In this document: positions 15,723 to 18,622 of the stretch, one piece after another
Layout of the letters: every line of letters starts with the position of its first letter
Position numbering within the stretch: position 1 is the stretch's first letter
NCBI GenBank assembly: GCA_002167215.1
Contig: NHDS01000020.1
Span: 3,345-21,966 of the forward strand
DNA: 18,622 bases
Origin: Pelagibacteraceae bacterium TMED65
GTDB lineage: Bacteria > Pseudomonadota > Alphaproteobacteria > TMED127
Direction of reading: 5' to 3'
The notes under the pieces: generated by a model
Database searches by the model: none
Told to the model about the DNA's origin: nothing
The model's input: the letters and a program-made list of their open reading frames with translations, nothing else
Position numbers and translations under genes: made by a program

Positions 15723-15753
15723 TAAGTTTTTATTTTTTTTTTACTTTTTTGCA

Positions 15754-15830
15754 TGGCGTGCCCGGAGAGAGTCGAACTCCCAACCTTCTGATTCGTAGTC
15801 AGATGCTCTATCCAATTAAGCTACGGGCAC
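15754..15830 (-). tRNA. tRNA-Arg (anticodon ACG)
   Basis: A full 77-base cloverleaf including an encoded CCA end. The acceptor stem GTGCCCG/CGGGCAC is perfect, with a G discriminator. The D arm is GCTT...AGAGC, and the anticodon stem TCTGA/TCAGA encloses the loop CTACGAA with anticodon ACG. The variable loop is AGGTT and the T arm is GGGAG-TTCGACT-CTCTC. Adenosine 34 is normally deaminated to inosine by TadA, letting this tRNA read CGU, CGC and CGA. It points toward nrdA with no clear terminator between them, so read-through into nrdAB is possible. The 306-base gap 15648-15953 holds this tRNA, the nrdAB promoter, and upstream AT-rich sequence in which I see nothing else. Confidence 0.97.
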
Positions 15831-15989
15831 AATTATTTGTTTTTTTTTTACTTAGATATTTCTAATATAATAAAAATTTTATTGCTAAACTTTATTAAAA
15901 TTTTTTTTTGTTTATTTTAATTAACTTATAGGCTATAAATTATAAAATCGACTTTGTTAACATTAATATTTATTACGCGTAAAAAAAAC

Positions 15990-17162
15990 ATGATTAAAAC
16001 ATATTTCAACTACCTAACATTAGCTCTTATTTTTTCTTGTTATTCCTGTACAGGAGTTCAAGAATATGTCTTTCCATCACTTTCCGACGAGGAAGTTGCA
16101 GCACCGCCTGCTATTGAAGAAATTCCTTCAGCTGTCGAAGAGATCAATCAACAAGCAAACGCTCAAGAAATTCCACCATCTCAGTATGCCCCACCTCCTA
16201 CAATGACTCCACCTCAGCTAGTCAATGATACGGGTCCCACTGGAACGTTTGTTGGTGGTAAAATTAACCAATTTAGAGCTGATTTGACAAGCATACAAAA
16301 TGCTATCTCTTCACATAACAACGACTTTTTGAGGTTTAAGGACCTTGTTGATGAACAAACATCAGTATACCAAGGTCTTTCGAGTGCAATAAGATCAAGG
16401 CTTCAGATAGGCACTACACCGGGAAACCCAATTTTAGTTGGTCAATGGAATGATGCCCAACGGGCCTTAGAGGATATTCAAAATAATGTTAACAATTTGC
16501 AAATTGTTAACAATAGAGTAACAGCAGATGCAGCGTTAATTGGTCACCTAAAAAATGCGATTGACTCAAGTTTTTTCATTTCTGGGGCTATCGATGAAGA
16601 TCACAATCAGTTAAAGGTTTTAAAAGATGATGTTCAAAGGACTTCTGTTTTATATGATCGTCTTATGACTGAGCTTGAAGACAAAATTTCAAGAGAAATT
16701 CAGATACTGAACGATGAGAGACAGTATATGAAACAGCTAGCTGGAGACGTTGAAGTTGGTAAATTTGGTAGCAGAGTAAGTGCACCACCAACACAAACCA
16801 GTGGTGGAGATACCCAAGATTCAGTGGAAGTACAGAGTCCACCTAAAACAATGAAAGTTGCTCCAATCAATTACGACAATGCAATCCTTGTAATTAAATT
16901 CGATGACTCTAGCTTTGACTATTCTACAGCGTTATTTGAATCAATATCAGGTGCACTTGAACAGATGCCATCAGCTGGTTTTGAAGTTGTCGCTGTTAGT
17001 CCTGCAGGAGGGTCAAGCTACGCAGATCAAGCTAGAAGTAAAGCTTCGGAAGTTTTTGGAAAAATTGTGGAAATGGGAGTTCCAACTGAAAGACTTTCCA
17101 TTGCCTCTTCAACTAGTTCCTCAGCTCAAGCGGAAGAAGTTCATATATATCTCAAAAATTAA
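15990..17162 (+). CDS. Envelope lipoprotein with coiled-coil and OmpA-like C-terminal domain (putative)
   Basis: A predicted lipoprotein of 390 residues. The open frame extends upstream to a TTG at 15954, but the ATG at 15990 directly precedes a typical signal sequence, so it is preferred. Lys-3 is followed by a hydrophobic stretch and two Cys in FSCYSC; one of them should be the lipidated residue. Next come an acidic, Pro/Ala/Gln-rich linker (to about residue 75), then a long helical, probably coiled-coil region. The last 95 or so residues alternate beta strands and helices, ending in MGVPTERL and EEVHIYL, and resemble an OmpA-like fold without its clear peptidoglycan-binding signature. The pattern recalls an uncharacterised alphaproteobacterial family. 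An envelope or cell-wall-tethering role is inferred. Its TAA is directly adjacent to the convergent panC stop. Confidence 0.8.
   Translation: MIKTYFNYLTLALIFSCYSCTGVQEYVFPSLSDEEVAAPPAIEEIPSAVEEINQQANAQEIPPSQYAPPPTMTPPQLVNDTGPTGTFVGGKINQFRADLTSIQNAISSHNNDFLRFKDLVDEQTSVYQGLSSAIRSRLQIGTTPGNPILVGQWNDAQRALEDIQNNVNNLQIVNNRVTADAALIGHLKNAIDSSFFISGAIDEDHNQLKVLKDDVQRTSVLYDRLMTELEDKISREIQILNDERQYMKQLAGDVEVGKFGSRVSAPPTQTSGGDTQDSVEVQSPPKTMKVAPINYDNAILVIKFDDSSFDYSTALFESISGALEQMPSAGFEVVAVSPAGGSSYADQARSKASEVFGKIVEMGVPTERLSIASSTSSSAQAEEVHIYLKN
16487..16512. repeat. 26-bp perfect palindrome inside the lipoprotein gene
   Basis: Each 13-base half reads TGTTAACAATTTG or its exact complement, with no spacer, centred between 16499 and 16500. 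It is in the coding region and encodes part of VNNLQIVNN, using the codons GTT AAC AAT twice. A few further pairs extend the symmetry after a mismatch. No gene boundary or promoter is close by. Confidence 0.8.
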
Positions 17163-18041
17163 TTATCTCACTTTTTTTTCAATAACGTCCATTTTTGATA
17201 ATCTATATCTACCATTCAAACTCATATTATCAATCAAGCGTATACCAGAGATAGTAGCACAAATAAAAACCCTGCACTTGCTATATACTTCGTTAAGATT
17301 TTCCAAGTTAGATTCTTTCAAAACTTCTAAATAAATCAGAAAGACATTAAATTCTTTCTGAATATTATTTTTAATTTCACTGAGTTCTTTGAAACTAAAA
17401 TTTCCTCTTTCAATCGAATTTTTAATTTTAAACAATATTCTAGGTATAATTATAGCTTGATTAAACTTTTCTTTTAGAAGTATATTCCTTGATGAAAGTG
17501 CTACCATATTTTTATCTCGAACTGTTTGAACAATTTTTGTCTTTGTGGCTAATTTATATTCCTTAATAACTTTTTTTATGACCAATATTTGCTGGTAATC
17601 TTTTTCTCCTAAAAAAATATTATTAGGTTCTATAAGATTAAGAAACCTAAGAATGACTGTCGCGACACCTTCAAAATGTCCCACTCTATCTGTCCCACAC
17701 AATTTTTTAGAAATCGTACCAAGATTAAATGAATCAGAGTTTTTTGGAACAAAATTATCGTCAGGTACGAAGAGTATATCTACACCCTGATCCATTAAAA
17801 TTCTTTTGTCCCCATTAAAAGTTCTTGGATAAGTTTTATAATCTTTACTGTTATTGAATTGTAAGGGATTTACAAAAATACTAACTAAAGTTATATTTGT
17901 CCTTTTTTGTGCCTGTCTAATAAGATTAAGGTGTCCATTGTGAAGATTCCCCATAGTAGGAATAAAATTTATTTTTTTTTTATTATTTCTAATCTCTGAA
18001 ATTTGCTCTAACAAATGTTTGTGTTTTTTAATTAATAGCAT
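17163..18041 (-). CDS. panC: Pantothenate synthetase
   Basis: A 292-residue ATP-dependent ligase that joins pantoate and beta-alanine to make pantothenate, the coenzyme A precursor. Motifs are PTMGNLHNGHL (28-38, including the HIGH-like HNGH), FVNPLQF (56-62), GHFEGV (121-126), GEKDYQQ (145-151) and SSRN (183-186). A terminal GIRLIDN segment also fits the family. Length is normal. The start lies inside the end of panB (10-base overlap), so the two are coupled and perform the two adjacent steps of the pathway. Its stop directly abuts the convergent lipoprotein stop. Confidence 0.95.
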   Translation of the reverse strand: MLLIKKHKHLLEQISEIRNNKKKINFIPTMGNLHNGHLNLIRQAQKRTNITLVSIFVNPLQFNNSKDYKTYPRTFNGDKRILMDQGVDILFVPDDNFVPKNSDSFNLGTISKKLCGTDRVGHFEGVATVILRFLNLIEPNNIFLGEKDYQQILVIKKVIKEYKLATKTKIVQTVRDKNMVALSSRNILLKEKFNQAIIIPRILFKIKNSIERGNFSFKELSEIKNNIQKEFNVFLIYLEVLKESNLENLNEVYSKCRVFICATISGIRLIDNMSLNGRYRLSKMDVIEKKVR

Positions 18042-18622
18042 TGTTTTTTATTAGGGTATTTTTTATTTCTTACATCATCAGAAAATTTTTTTAATGATTT
18101 TTCAGAACTTTTTAAAAAATCAAAATATTTTTTTGCAAACTTTGAATTAAATTCAGTCATACCAAGTATATCTTCAGTCACAATTATTTGTCCTTTACAA
18201 CAAGATGAAGCTCCAATTCCAATTAGTGGAAGTTTTGTATGTTTAATCAAATTATCAACTAAACTTTTAATTGTACATTCAATTACTACTGAAAAAACTC
18301 CTGCTTTTTCAAGCAAATCAATGTCTTTAAAGATTTGGTTTTTTTCTGATTCTTTCGTTCCATAAACTTTTGGTTTTCCGACAGTTGATTGTGGTAACAT
18401 TCCAAGATGTCCCATAACTTTTATATGATTTTCAGTAAGATATTTTATAGTCTCAAATTGCTTTTCACCACCCTCTAGTTTTACAGCATTAGCTCCTGTG
18501 CCTGAAATAATCTTTTTTGCATTTTTTAGTGCTTCCGTTTTTGATTTTTCATAAGATCCAAAAGGCATATCTACTACAATAAAAGAACTACTAGTATTTT
18601 TTACAACTGCAGTTGCATGTCT
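18032..18622 (-). CDS. panB: 3-methyl-2-oxobutanoate hydroxymethyltransferase (5' part beyond window edge)
   Basis: The C-terminal 196 codons of panB. The enzyme transfers a hydroxymethyl group from methylenetetrahydrofolate to 2-oxoisovalerate to give ketopantoate. The open frame runs to the last base of the window. The ATG at 18568-18566 is internal, because the 18 preceding codons are in frame and give HATAVVKNT and FIVVDMPFGSY, which is conserved PanB sequence. Other motifs are GANAVKLEGG, a GHLGMLPQS loop, VVIECT with the likely catalytic Glu, and PLIGIGASS. In the last, ASSCCKGQ replaces the commoner AGxxxDGQ, a modest divergence. About 70 to 80 N-terminal residues are missing off the window. 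Confidence 0.94.
   Translation of the reverse strand, partial: RHATAVVKNTSSSFIVVDMPFGSYEKSKTEALKNAKKIISGTGANAVKLEGGEKQFETIKYLTENHIKVMGHLGMLPQSTVGKPKVYGTKESEKNQIFKDIDLLEKAGVFSVVIECTIKSLVDNLIKHTKLPLIGIGASSCCKGQIIVTEDILGMTEFNSKFAKKYFDFLKSSEKSLKKFSDDVRNKKYPNKKQCY

Noticed and set aside
15731..15750. T-rich run beside the tRNA as a terminator
   Set aside because: On the tRNA's own strand it is an A-run with no preceding hairpin, so it does not fit an intrinsic terminator for that gene.
15954..15989. TTG start for the lipoprotein
   Set aside because: It would put 12 extra residues before an otherwise standard lipoprotein signal sequence; the ATG at 15990 fits better.
16903..17334. Plus-strand open frame across the lipoprotein and panC 3' ends
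   Set aside because: Out of frame with the lipoprotein and antisense to panC; composition looks like translated noise.
18032..18568. panB starting at the ATG at 18568
   Set aside because: The frame stays open and encodes conserved PanB residues up to the window edge, so this Met is the internal one of DMPFGSY.
1..18622. CRISPR arrays, insertion sequences, phage or toxin-antitoxin genes
   Set aside because: No regularly spaced direct repeats, transposase or integrase motifs, terminal repeats or broken genes were seen, and nearly all sequence is accounted for by intact chromosomal genes.

Overview
The window is AT-rich, densely packed chromosome with one- to six-base gaps, ATGA/TAATG overlaps and back-to-back stops. 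Gene content (MetZ-type methionine synthesis, ApaG, NrdR-type control of class I ribonucleotide reductase, a PQQ-linked alcohol-oxidation cluster, a coiled-coil lipoprotein of a type I associate with alphaproteobacteria) suggests a streamlined, low-GC, probably marine alphaproteobacterium. This is inferred from gene content and base composition, not from a marker-gene search.

Left block, minus strand (5121 down to 1). One probable operon runs: periplasmic substrate-binding protein, YVTN beta-propeller, ABC ATPase, ABC-2 permease, a cupredoxin-like protein without copper ligands, a Cys-containing secreted protein of unknown function, then after a 135-base gap the start of pqqA, which encodes the PQQ precursor peptide. 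The first four match the set known to accompany PQQ-dependent alcohol dehydrogenases. The transported substrate of that set is unknown, and the two extra secreted proteins are the least explained genes here. The rest of the pqq genes and any dehydrogenase would lie beyond position 1.

Middle block. metZ, apaG and trkH form a tight plus-strand operon (5171-8203). It converges on a minus-strand operon of an ABC-2 permease with no adjacent ATPase, then argD and argF (11071 down to 8209). recX and an MscS-type channel (11106-12717) are overlapping plus-strand genes that diverge from the permease.

Right block. nrdA and nrdB (15647 down to 12727) encode a class Ia-type ribonucleotide reductase. Its alpha subunit is short and has no N-terminal ATP-cone. 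The promoter carries two well-matched NrdR boxes spaced exactly 15 bp apart, overlapping candidate -35 and -10 elements. A tRNA-Arg(ACG) with encoded CCA lies just upstream on the same strand. A plus-strand lipoprotein (15990-17162), with a 26-bp perfect palindrome inside it, abuts convergent panC. panC overlaps panB, whose 5' end is cut by the window edge.

No mobile element, CRISPR array, phage gene or broken gene was seen. The most interesting region is the PQQ-associated secretory and transport operon with its degenerate cupredoxin-like member.
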